A stretch of 64,000 bases of DNA from an uncultured Roseobacter sp. (GTDB taxonomy: Bacteria; Pseudomonadota; Alphaproteobacteria; Rhodobacterales; Rhodobacteraceae). Position numbers and translations under genes: made by a program. The stretch covers positions 21,356 through 85,355 of the forward strand of contig NZ_CANKYM010000008.1 in assembly GCF_947488185.1 (NCBI RefSeq), written 5' to 3'. Positions 35,200-43,169 of this stretch are shown piece by piece; within the stretch, counting starts at the first letter, position 1; the number at the start of each line of letters is the position of its first letter. Under the pieces are notes generated by a model that was not told the origin of the DNA, did no database searches, and saw only the letters and a list, made by a program, of their open reading frames with translations.

Positions 35200-37563
35200 T
35201 CATTCCCTTGTCTTCATGACGGCGACCAGATTCAGCCGATCCAACCGCCGACGGACGATCATCACCGACACGAAAGAGGCGGTCAGCACGACCAGACTGG
35301 CGCTGGTAAATGTGGCAGGCTGCAACACCAGCGGAATGGCATAGACATCGCTGGTAAAGGCGTTGGTCATCGTGCGCGCAATCCATGCCCCGATCAGCCA
35401 GCCAAAGGGCTGTGCGATCAGGGCGATCAGCATCATTTCCCCCACGAGGATGTAGGACACCTCGCCCCGGTCGAACCCGAGGATGCGCAGGCTGGCCAGC
35501 TCGCGCGCCCGTTCCGACAGCTGGATACGCGCGGCGTTGTAGGTCACGCCGACGGTGATGAGCACGGCAATCACGATGTAGATGGTGTTCATCACGGTCA
35601 CATTCTGGTCGATGGTGTCCTGAAACGATTGCCGGTTCTCGGTCATCTCGATCAGGCCCGACAGTTCGGGCAATTCCTTGATCGCCTTGTGCAGCGCCTC
35701 CGTCTGGTGCTCATCCAGCGTCACATTCACCGTCGTCAGCTGCGGCGCCTGCCGAAACAGCGCATTCAGAAACGCCAGGTCCATGTAGGCCCCCAGCCCG
35801 AAATGCTGCTCCACCAACCCGGTCACCACCAGATCAAAGGCCTCGCGCCTGCCGCTGAGGAACTCTGCTTCGATCACATCCCCGGCCTGCACGTCCAGCT
35901 GATCGGCAAGACGGATCGACAATAGAATCCCGCCTGGCGGCGCCGTCATCAGGCGCCCCGAGGCATCGATAACGCGGCTGAGATCCGTGCCGGGGCGGCG
36001 CGCTTCGACGGCCACGCGTTTTGACAGATGCCCCTTGTGCAGGATGGCGGTGTGAAACTGCTGGCTTTCGGCCTGCAGGACACCGGGCAGGGTGCGGGCC
36101 TCTTCCAGGGTGGTTTCAAGGACATCATCGGAAAAGATCAACATCGCGTCCTGACGATTGGTCTGGTAAAAGGCGAGGTCGACGATTTCATTCAGCGCGT
36201 CATTGATGAAGATCGACGCAATGACAGAGGCAACGGCCAGTGCCAGCCCCAGCGAGGTCAGAAAGCTGCGCAAGGGCCAGCGCAAGAGGCTGCGCAGGAT
36301 CATGATCGTCGGCTGCGTCAGGCGCAGGCGCGCCATCATCTCGTCGATGAACGAGCGTTTGAACCGGGGCGGGGCAGGGGGTTGCATCGCGATGGCCGGG
36401 GCCAGCCGCGCGGCCTGCAGCGCGCTATGCGCAGCCCCCAGGCTGGTGGTCGCCAGCCCGGCCAGACCCGCCGCGGCATAGACCCAATAAGACACCCGGA
36501 AAATCACGAAGGGGAAATTGAAAAACTGCGCGTATTGGTTGGCCATGCTGCGGGCCAGCACCGTCCCGGCGCCCCAGCCCAGCAAGACCCCCGCCAGCGC
36601 AATCAGCCCGGCCAGCATCAGATAGTGCAGGCAAACCTCCGTGTTGGAATATCCGATGGCCTTCAACAGCCCGATCTCGCTGCGTTCCAGCGCGATGATC
36701 CGGCTCAGCACCATGCTGACCAGAAACCCCGCGATGCCAAAGAAGATCGGCGGCAGGATCGCGGCCATCCCCTTGAGCTGGCTGATCTCGGCATCCAGAA
36801 AGGCATCGGATTGCTGCGTGGTCCGGTCGTACGCCCCGAACCCGCCGTAGGGCTCCAGCAAATCATCCACCGCATCGATGACAGGGGCCGTGGGCAGGCC
36901 CGCAGCCACCGCAATCGCCACGTCATTGAACGCGCCCGTCATGTCAAAGGCCGCCGCAGCCGCCCGTTCCGACATCCAGATGATCCCGAAAGATGTGTTG
37001 TCCGGCATCAGGGCACCGGGCCCGATGGTATAAACAAATTCCGGCGACAGCACCGTGCCTACAATCGTCAACTCACGTTTTTGACCGCGCAGATTGGCGC
37101 TGAAACTGTCCCCCGGCTCAAACCCGTTGGCCTCCGCAAAAGGCGCGTTGACCACAACCTCATCCGTCACCATCGGATTGGGAAACCGGCCCTGCACCAG
37201 CAAGGGCACGTTCAGAACCGGCTCCCGGTCTTCGGGGTAAGACAGCACCCGACCCACGGCCGTTTTCACCCGCCCCGGAATATCGAGGATCGCATCGCCT
37301 GAAATCCGGGCCTCGACATTCAGAACCCCGTCGATCCGGGCAATCTCGGGCAGTAGCGATTCAGGGGCCCGCGTCGTGTGCACAAAGACATCGGCAAACC
37401 GGTTACGCTCGTAATAGGCGGTCCGGGTTTCCGACAGCGCCGAATACATCCCCACCGAGGTCAGCAGGATTGCCACCCCGCAGGCCAGGACCAGCGCAAT
37501 GGCAATCGCCTGCATCCAGAGCCGTCTGAAGTCACGCAGCAGTTTTTTGTCAATCGCCTGCAT
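35200..37563 (-). CDS. ABC transporter permease, FtsX/MacB-like
   Basis: 787 residues from the ATG; a GTG one codon earlier is possible. First membrane helix near residues 15-40, a large periplasmic domain (about 45-265), then three helices, a short linker and a second copy (helix near 430, periplasmic domain, three C-terminal helices near 665-775). This duplicated FtsX arrangement is that of lipoprotein/antibiotic-type exporters without a fused ATPase. Part of the ABC-HlyD-PhaC operon. Confidence 0.87.
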   Translation of the reverse strand: MQAIDKKLLRDFRRLWMQAIAIALVLACGVAILLTSVGMYSALSETRTAYYERNRFADVFVHTTRAPESLLPEIARIDGVLNVEARISGDAILDIPGRVKTAVGRVLSYPEDREPVLNVPLLVQGRFPNPMVTDEVVVNAPFAEANGFEPGDSFSANLRGQKRELTIVGTVLSPEFVYTIGPGALMPDNTSFGIIWMSERAAAAAFDMTGAFNDVAIAVAAGLPTAPVIDAVDDLLEPYGGFGAYDRTTQQSDAFLDAEISQLKGMAAILPPIFFGIAGFLVSMVLSRIIALERSEIGLLKAIGYSNTEVCLHYLMLAGLIALAGVLLGWGAGTVLARSMANQYAQFFNFPFVIFRVSYWVYAAAGLAGLATTSLGAAHSALQAARLAPAIAMQPPAPPRFKRSFIDEMMARLRLTQPTIMILRSLLRWPLRSFLTSLGLALAVASVIASIFINDALNEIVDLAFYQTNRQDAMLIFSDDVLETTLEEARTLPGVLQAESQQFHTAILHKGHLSKRVAVEARRPGTDLSRVIDASGRLMTAPPGGILLSIRLADQLDVQAGDVIEAEFLSGRREAFDLVVTGLVEQHFGLGAYMDLAFLNALFRQAPQLTTVNVTLDEHQTEALHKAIKELPELSGLIEMTENRQSFQDTIDQNVTVMNTIYIVIAVLITVGVTYNAARIQLSERARELASLRILGFDRGEVSYILVGEMMLIALIAQPFGWLIGAWIARTMTNAFTSDVYAIPLVLQPATFTSASLVVLTASFVSVMIVRRRLDRLNLVAVMKTRE

Positions 37564-37569
37564 CACAGA

Positions 37570-38277
37570 TCACCACGCAATCTCGGACGGGGCGAGCCGT
37601 TCGGCATTGATCCGGGTTTCGCTGATCTTGCCATCCTGGAAAAAGATCACCCGATGTGCCATGCGCTGGATTTCCGCGTTATGCGTGATCACCACCGTGG
37701 TGGTGCCGAACCGCTCGTTGATGTCGCGCAAAACCTCCAGCACCTGCACGCCTGTGGTACTGTCCAGCGCGCCCGTCGGTTCATCACAGAGCAGGATCTG
37801 CGGGCGTTTGGCGATGGCGCGGGCAATGGCAACCCGCTGCTGTTCGCCCCCTGACATCTCAGAGGGAAAATGATCCATGCGCTTGCCCAGACCCACCAGG
37901 TCCAGCGCCTCTTCCGCAGGCATCGGGTGCGGGGCCACATCCGTTACCAGCTGCACGTTTTCGCGGGCCGTCAGGCTGGGCACCAGATTGTAGAACTGGA
38001 AGACGAAACCGACATGATCGCGGCGGTATCGGGTCAGACCCCGGTCAGACATATCCGTCAGTTCCAGATCATCGAACCAGACCCGCCCGTCCGTTGCATG
38101 ATCCAGCCCGCCGAGGATGTTGAGCAGCGTCGATTTCCCACTGCCCGAGGGGCCGAGCAGTACCGTCAACTCGCCCTTGAAGAGCTCAAGATCGACGCCA
38201 TCGAGCGCATAGACCTTAAGCTCACCGGTGTCATAGACCTTGGTGACACCTTGCGTTTTGAAGATAATGTCTGCCAC
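37570..38277 (-). CDS. ABC transporter ATP-binding protein, MacB/LolD-like
   Basis: 235 residues from a GTG preceded by AGGAGA at good spacing; there is no ATG at the family start. Walker A GPSGSGKST, Q-loop FVFQFYNLVPSLTARENV, signature MSGGEQQRVAIARAIA, Walker B ILLCDEPTGALD, and switch His in VVITHN. The sequence is of the lipoprotein/macrolide exporter group. First gene of the operon under a perfect FNR box at 38327. Confidence 0.9.
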   Translation of the reverse strand: MADIIFKTQGVTKVYDTGELKVYALDGVDLELFKGELTVLLGPSGSGKSTLLNILGGLDHATDGRVWFDDLELTDMSDRGLTRYRRDHVGFVFQFYNLVPSLTARENVQLVTDVAPHPMPAEEALDLVGLGKRMDHFPSEMSGGEQQRVAIARAIAKRPQILLCDEPTGALDSTTGVQVLEVLRDINERFGTTTVVITHNAEIQRMAHRVIFFQDGKISETRINAERLAPSEIAW

Positions 38278-38326
38278 GGGCTTCTCCTGCTCACCCGGGT
38301 GATACAGGGCAGCGGACGGGCGCAAC

Positions 38327-38340
38327 TTGATAGATATCAA
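38327..38340. promoter_or_regulatory. FNR/FixK box (perfect) before ABC-PhaC operon
   Basis: TTGATAGATATCAA matches all ten consensus positions. It ends 50 bp before the GTG of the ABC ATPase and overlaps the stop codon of the flavodoxin gene by four bases. Confidence 0.7.
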
Positions 38341-38849
38341 GTTCCGTAAGAAGACGCGCGCGCATCCTCGAAATCTCTCAGGAACCGCTTGATGATATGG
38401 GCCTCTTCGTCGCTGCCTTCATCCGCATTGGAAACGCATGCTGTCGCCGCAAACCTGTGGGTCAGATCGGCCTCACCCGCCGTAAACGCCTTGTGCGGCG
38501 GTGAATGCGCCCCGCTGGTCAGAAACATCGCAACCGTATAGGGCAGATCCACGTCAGAGCGCAGCAAGGCCCGCAACGGTACGGCAGGATAAGAGGTCCA
38601 GACCGGCCCGCAGAGGATAATGCGGTCATATTCCGTCAGTGACGTGAAAGATTGCGGGCCCAGCACGCACTGCTGCCGCACACTGTCAAAACCGGCGCGC
38701 AGATAGCTAAGAAAACCGGCTGTATAGGCCGGTGCCTTGAGCTCGATCAGGCTGCCATTCACGAGACTGGACAGCTTGAGGGCAATGCGCCGCGAATGTC
38801 CGGTGCGCGAATAATACACAATGCCTGTTTTCGGGTGATAGATTTTCAT
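38337..38849 (-). CDS. Flavodoxin-like protein
   Basis: 170 residues from the ATG after GGAGA; longer in-frame starts lack a site. The FMN phosphate loop is YYSRTGHSRRIA (about 12-23), with later LCGPVWTSYPAVPLR (about 80-94) contacting the flavin. It may act as a low-potential electron carrier or a WrbA-like reductase. An FNR-like box lies 55 bp upstream. The tail is rich in acidic residues. Confidence 0.82.
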   Translation of the reverse strand: MKIYHPKTGIVYYSRTGHSRRIALKLSSLVNGSLIELKAPAYTAGFLSYLRAGFDSVRQQCVLGPQSFTSLTEYDRIILCGPVWTSYPAVPLRALLRSDVDLPYTVAMFLTSGAHSPPHKAFTAGEADLTHRFAATACVSNADEGSDEEAHIIKRFLRDFEDARASSYGT

Positions 38850-38903
38850 TGGGACATCTCCGATGAAGTTTGCAAAATCCTCGCAGAACACGCATGCAGG
38901 CTG

Positions 38904-38917
38904 TTGATAAATGTCAA
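38904..38917. promoter_or_regulatory. FNR/FixK-like box (9 of 10) between flavodoxin and Crp-like genes
   Basis: TTGATAAATGTCAA has one mismatch in the right half-site. It is 55 bp from the flavodoxin start and about 50 bp from the Crp-like start, so it could serve both divergent genes. Confidence 0.5.
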
Positions 38918-38966
38918 AAAGCGGCGGCAAAACTGGCATATCAACATCCGAAAACGGATGATGACC

Positions 38967-39494
38967 ATGCAGTTGAAAACATCACGCCGCACAGGCCTGG
39001 AAAAGCTCCCATTCTTTTCCGACAGGACATTCAATTTTCTCGCGCAAAGGGCACACATCATAAATGCGCCTCAGGGCACATTTCTTCTCGACCCGAACGC
39101 GTATATCGACACGATATGCCTGCTGTTGTCTGGCACCCTTAAAGTAGAACAGCGTGATTTGGACGGGCGGCGACGCGCCAGATATAGTGTCTGTTCCGGG
39201 GGCGGGCAGGTTGCAAAAAAGGCATGCCTGATTGCGTTGAAAAACTGTTCTGCAAGAGCTGTGGCCGAAACCGACGTGGAGGCAATGCTCGTTCGGCAAC
39301 AGGATTTCGACATGCTGATGACCCTGTCACAGCAATTCCGCGCCTTCGTTTTCAACACATGCGCCAAGCAGATAGTCGACTTGCTCACCAAAACCGACAC
39401 ATCCGTGCCTGCTCAAAAACACAGTCTTCCCATCGTATCGGAGATACGATTGAACCAAAGGGTATCGCACCACTCAATAGGGTTAGCCCACTAG
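38967..39494 (+). CDS. Crp-like cNMP-domain protein lacking the DNA-binding domain
   Basis: About 175 residues; in-frame ATGs at 38958, 38961 and 38967 are all possible and none has a strong ribosome-binding site. The sensory fold of Crp/Fnr proteins is recognisable (LLSGTLKVEQRDLDGRRR near 55, then AVAETDVEAMLV near 105) and the dimerisation helix FRAFVFNTCAKQIVDLL is intact. The protein stops about 25 residues later with no winged helix, and no HTH was found in the other frames downstream. The ligand loop is degenerate (GGQVAKKAC). Either a decaying paralogue or a dimer-forming inhibitor of the full-length regulator. Confidence 0.6.
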   Translation: MQLKTSRRTGLEKLPFFSDRTFNFLAQRAHIINAPQGTFLLDPNAYIDTICLLLSGTLKVEQRDLDGRRRARYSVCSGGGQVAKKACLIALKNCSARAVAETDVEAMLVRQQDFDMLMTLSQQFRAFVFNTCAKQIVDLLTKTDTSVPAQKHSLPIVSEIRLNQRVSHHSIGLAH

Positions 39495-39577
39495 GGTCAC
39501 CTTGCGCTTCGCTGATCTGCGCCGCCGAACGGAACGCGGATCTGTTGCAGGCTGCCTCCAAACGAGTTCCGGCTGAC

Positions 39578-39591
39578 TTGATCCCAATCAA
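39578..39591. promoter_or_regulatory. FNR/FixK box (perfect) within a 26-bp palindrome
   Basis: TTGATCCCAATCAA is a perfect consensus site. Flanking bases extend the symmetry to 11-bp arms (GCTGACTTGAT and ATCAAGTCAGC around a 4-base centre). It ends 57 bp before the small proline-rich gene. No T-run follows, so it is not a terminator. Confidence 0.65.
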
Positions 39592-39647
39592 GTCAGCACA
39601 ACGGAACCTCAGATATACAGAGCAAAATCGACACCGAAGGACGCATC

Positions 39648-39830
39648 ATGGTTCCCCCAAACGCGCAAAAGCCACCGGAAAAGCCGCCCGCCGAAGCGCC
39701 AATGCCGACCGACCCGCAACCCAGCCCGGTATCTCCTGAAAACCCGCAGCCTGTCGATCCGGCACCCGCGCCGACGCCGACAGAAGAACCGGAAGACGAC
39801 CCATTTGATGAGGGCAATTTCCCGGTTTAA
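39648..39830 (+). CDS. Small proline-rich acidic protein, novel
   Basis: 60 residues with AAGGA at good distance from the only ATG. Composition is extreme: 21 prolines, 12 acidic and 2 basic residues, ending EPEDDPFDEGNFPV. No signal peptide, membrane helix or known domain; predicted fully disordered. The well-placed perfect FNR box and ribosome-binding site make it a real gene in my judgement. It could be a flexible linker-like partner or regulator in the low-oxygen response; no homologue is recognised. Confidence 0.6.
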   Translation: MVPPNAQKPPEKPPAEAPMPTDPQPSPVSPENPQPVDPAPAPTPTEEPEDDPFDEGNFPV

Positions 39831-40197
39831 CGATGCGGCTTTGTCAACGTTCCAAAACCAAGGCGACGTAGATATTAACATAAGTCATGTTATAAGGTCG
39901 CATGGTGAAATGGATGCGGCACACAGGTTCACCCCTCTGAATTCGGTAACTTGGAAAAGATCTGACAGTATTCCGCCACTCCACCCCCTAGCGCCTCTTG
40001 GCATTTTCCGCATGCAATCCGCCGGATTGACAAAAATGCGGACAGTCTAAGAGGCTGCAAAGCTTCCATTCAGCGCGAAAATCAAGATACGGGCCTTTGC
40101 AATGCAGGCGAAAGATGGTCAGCGCGCTGCAGGCAGAGATTCATGGACGGAAAGCCATGCTGACAGCACAGGGTGACCGCGGATCACGGTTGCATCG
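39831..40197. other. Gene-free interval between the FNR island and the IclR cluster
   Basis: 367 bp without a supported gene. An 81-codon frame across 39805-40050 has no ribosome-binding site, and its first part overlaps the small proline-rich gene. Base composition is locally more AT-rich. No terminator with a T-run, repeat or operator was recognised. Confidence 0.5.
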
Positions 40198-40968
40198 CTA
40201 CCTTTGACGATTACTCTGCATGACTTTCTCAACGGCGCGCGCCGCGCGCAGGACGGCGGCTTCAATCTCGGGTTTTTGCCGCAGGAAACGCGTTGTCGGG
40301 ACCGGCACCGAAATTGCGTGCAGGTCTCCCGCGAAGTCTTCAAAGGCAAAGCCGACAGCAGAAATGCCGTCAGAATGCTCGTCATTGTCATAGGCAAGAC
40401 CGGTTTCCGCGATCTCATCCAGCATCGCACCAAACTCTTTGAGATCGAGATCAACACCGCCGCGGCGAGCCTCGGATTTCGCGCGCTCAAGGGCAATGTC
40501 CCGCGGAAGCCTGGCAAGACAGGCCCGACCGTTGGCCGTTGTCGTGATCGGGAAAACCTCACCCACCGACGACACGGTGCGCAGCCGATGCGTGCCCGGC
40601 ACCTGATCGATGAAAATCATCTTATCCCCGCGCAGAACTGACAAATCAGAAGTCTCACCCGTCGCCTGCGTCAGATCACTCAGCAGCGATCTGCATTGCT
40701 CGGCCGTGTTGTAGCGCGCCGCCTCCGCCAGCGCGCCAAGCTCCGGGCCCAGTCTGACGCCGCCGCCCGAGGCATTTGAAATCAGCAGACGCTCTGTCTG
40801 AAGCGCCCCGACGATTCGCTGGACCGTCGAGCGCGGCAAACCAACCTCAGACGCAATCTGGCCCAGGCTCAGGCCTTCCGGGTGTTCCTTGAGGCTGCGC
40901 AGCACGGTCGCGGCGCGGGAAATCACCTGGATGCCACTCCTACCGCTGTCAAATTCTTCAGTTTTCAT
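40198..40968 (-). CDS. IclR-family transcriptional regulator
   Basis: 256 residues. N-terminal winged HTH (about 15-75) with LSLGQIASEVGLPRSTVQRIV, then the GAF-like effector domain (about 90-250). IclR family proteins typically control adjacent catabolic operons, acting as repressor or activator. Divergent from the cyclase-to-BKACE operon with a palindrome at 41041-41060 in between. Confidence 0.88.
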   Translation of the reverse strand: MKTEEFDSGRSGIQVISRAATVLRSLKEHPEGLSLGQIASEVGLPRSTVQRIVGALQTERLLISNASGGGVRLGPELGALAEAARYNTAEQCRSLLSDLTQATGETSDLSVLRGDKMIFIDQVPGTHRLRTVSSVGEVFPITTTANGRACLARLPRDIALERAKSEARRGGVDLDLKEFGAMLDEIAETGLAYDNDEHSDGISAVGFAFEDFAGDLHAISVPVPTTRFLRQKPEIEAAVLRAARAVEKVMQSNRQR

Positions 40969-41040
40969 AGAGTCTCCGGGGATGTGTCACAGCCTACCTC
41001 TCTCGTTTGTGGCGTCCAGTGTCAAGAAAATAACCCACGA

Positions 41041-41060
41041 TACGATACAGAAATACCGTA
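41041..41060. promoter_or_regulatory. Inverted repeat, probable IclR operator
   Basis: TACGATACAGAAATACCGTA: arms TACGATA and TACCGTA match at six of seven positions around a six-base spacer. It lies 72 bp from the IclR start and 126 bp before the cyclase start. Position between divergent regulator and target supports the call. Confidence 0.45.
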
Positions 41061-41186
41061 TTGCAATTAATTGTTGACCGCTATGCGATGCATGTGTATC
41101 AAAATATGCACTGAGGCTGGGAGGCCCAACCGAACATTCGAAAACCAACCAACACTGCCCTGGCAGTGAACAGAGGACGTGACTCC

Positions 41187-42023
41187 ATGGTGGAAATCCG
41201 CGGTATTGAGTTTCAGGCAAATGACAACAACGACATGGGGCTGAACTTCGTGAACCTCAGCCACCGGTTCGGCTATCAATGCCCGAACTGGCCCTACTTC
41301 AAAGACGTCGCCATCGAGCGGAAACACTACATGGCAAAGTCGGGTGTGCTGAGCCAGACCATCACGACCACGATGCATGTGACCACCCATATCGACGCGC
41401 CGGCACATGTGGTGCAGGGCACGCCCTTTATCGACGAGGTGCCGCTGCCGCATTTCTTTGGCACCGGTATCGTGGTGTCGATCCCCAAGAAGAAGTGGGA
41501 ATCGATCACCGGCAACGATCTGGAGCAGGCCTGCGGGCACGCGATCCGGAAAGGCGATGTGCTGATCATCAATACCGGCTGGCACAAGCAATATGAAGAC
41601 GGTGACTACTTTGCCTACTGCCCCGGTCTGGTGCAATCCGCCGCCGATTGGATGGTGGAAAAAGGTGTCAAGGTGGTCGGCCACGATACTCAGGCCAACG
41701 ACCATCCGCTGGCCACCGCGATCGGCCCGCAGCGCAACGGCCCGATCCTGCCCCATCTGGAGGCAGAGTATAAGGAATGGTCCGGCGGCAACGACTGGAA
41801 GGATGACTTCCCGGAATGGGAACCTGTCCACAACACGCTGTTCTCCAATGGTATCCTGGGCATTGAAAACGTCGGCGGTGATCTGGATGCGGTGACCGGC
41901 AAACGGGTGACCTTTGCCTTTTTCCCCTGGAACTGGGACCGCGGTGATGGCTGCATCATCCGCCTGGTTGCGATCACCGACACGGCGCAGGCCTACCGCA
42001 TCGAAGCCGGAGAGGCCTTCTGA
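41187..42023 (+). CDS. Cyclase family protein (kynurenine formamidase-like amidohydrolase)
   Basis: 278 residues from the ATG; an upstream in-frame GTG is possible. The metal-binding motif TTHIDAPAH (about 64-72) and later HDTQANDHPLA match the cyclase/formamidase superfamily, which hydrolyses amides and lactone-like bonds with Zn2+ or Mn2+. No signal peptide. First gene of the catabolic operon; the start of the next gene overlaps its stop. Confidence 0.82.
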   Translation: MVEIRGIEFQANDNNDMGLNFVNLSHRFGYQCPNWPYFKDVAIERKHYMAKSGVLSQTITTTMHVTTHIDAPAHVVQGTPFIDEVPLPHFFGTGIVVSIPKKKWESITGNDLEQACGHAIRKGDVLIINTGWHKQYEDGDYFAYCPGLVQSAADWMVEKGVKVVGHDTQANDHPLATAIGPQRNGPILPHLEAEYKEWSGGNDWKDDFPEWEPVHNTLFSNGILGIENVGGDLDAVTGKRVTFAFFPWNWDRGDGCIIRLVAITDTAQAYRIEAGEAF

Positions 42024-42376
42024 TGCATCTCAAGCGTTTCTCCGAGGCACAGCCCTATGAGGCCCTCAACCATTGGGGGGTCGCAGGCTTGCGGCTGCAG
42101 GGGTTCGAAGACGGCGGGCCGGAAAATCAATGGATCGGTTTTTCGCAATTCCTGCCCGGCGGTGGGGCGGGCCCGGACAGCACGCCTTTTGAAAAGGTCT
42201 ACGTCGTTCTCGAAGGAGAGATGACTGTGGAGATCGATGGCACAGAGACGGTTCTGAGCGCGATGGACAGCTGCACCATCCCCCCGGGTGAACGGAGGCG
42301 CATCGAGAACAAATCCAACCATATCTGCAAAATGCTGGTCGTGATCCCCTATCCCGACGGCAAAAGGCCGGAGTAG
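42023..42376 (+). CDS. Cupin domain protein
   Basis: 117 residues, a single small cupin barrel: PFEKVYVVLEGEMTVEIDG (about 54-72) and CTIPPGERRRIENKSNH (about 86-102). The first-motif histidines are replaced (the usual H-x-H is absent), so a binding rather than metal-catalytic role or an unusual metal site is possible. Overlaps the cyclase stop; the SDR starts 4 bases after it. Confidence 0.75.
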   Translation: MHLKRFSEAQPYEALNHWGVAGLRLQGFEDGGPENQWIGFSQFLPGGGAGPDSTPFEKVYVVLEGEMTVEIDGTETVLSAMDSCTIPPGERRRIENKSNHICKMLVVIPYPDGKRPE

Positions 42377-42380
42377 ACCC

Positions 42381-43166
42381 ATGGCGCTCGACAATCCCTT
42401 TTCGATGTTCGACGTGACGAAAAAGGTGGCGCTGATCACCGGGGCCTCCGGCGCTTTCGGCGCGGTCGCTGCGCAGTGCCTATCGGGCGCGGGCTGCAAA
42501 CTGGTGCTGGCGGCGGGCAATGCGACTGCGATGGCCGAGGTTGCGGCGACATGCGCCGGCCCCGTTCACCAGATCAACGCCCGGCCCGACAGCGAGGCCG
42601 CTTGCGCCGACATGGTGACCAAAACGGTTCAAACCTTCGGTCAACTCGATATTCTGGTGGTCGCCTCGGGCATTAACAAGGTGGCCAAGATCGACGACAT
42701 GGCGCCTGAGACGTTCGACGACGTCATGGACGCCAATGTCACGCAATCCTGGCTGATTGCGCGGGCCGCGACCCGTCAGATGAAGGCGCAGGGCACGGGT
42801 GGCAAGATCGTCTTTGTCTCCTCCGCCCGTGGTCTTCTGGGCCACCCGGCGGGCTACACCGCCTATTGCGCGTCAAAGGCGGCGGTGGACGGCATGACCA
42901 AAGCGCTTGGCTGCGAGCTCGGTCCCACCGGGATCACCGTGAACGCCATTGCGCCCACCGTTTTCCGCTCGCCGCTCACTGCGTGGATGTTCGAAGACAC
43001 GCCCGAGGCGACGGCGGTGCGGGACGGTTTTCTGGCGCGCGTGCCCAAGGGCCGTCTGGGCGAACCGGAGGATCTCGCCGGGCCCCTGCTGTTTCTCGCA
43101 TCCAGGGCGTCGGATTTCTACACCGGGCATATTCTTTATGCCGATGGCGGCTATACGGCGGGCTGA
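42381..43166 (+). CDS. SDR family oxidoreductase
   Basis: 261 residues. Cofactor motif TGASGAFG (about 20-27), catalytic Ser in VSSARG, and YTAYCASK with intact Tyr and Lys (about 160-167), then GITVNAIAPTVFRSPL. A normal classical SDR that probably oxidises or reduces a hydroxy/keto group of the pathway intermediate. Followed after three bases by the 3-hydroxyacyl-CoA-dehydrogenase-like gene. Confidence 0.88.
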   Translation: MALDNPFSMFDVTKKVALITGASGAFGAVAAQCLSGAGCKLVLAAGNATAMAEVAATCAGPVHQINARPDSEAACADMVTKTVQTFGQLDILVVASGINKVAKIDDMAPETFDDVMDANVTQSWLIARAATRQMKAQGTGGKIVFVSSARGLLGHPAGYTAYCASKAAVDGMTKALGCELGPTGITVNAIAPTVFRSPLTAWMFEDTPEATAVRDGFLARVPKGRLGEPEDLAGPLLFLASRASDFYTGHILYADGGYTAG

Positions 43167-43169
43167 TCC

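Noticed and set aside
39805..40050. 81-codon frame overlapping the end of the small proline-rich gene
   Set aside because: No ribosome-binding site, no domain, overlaps the better supported gene.
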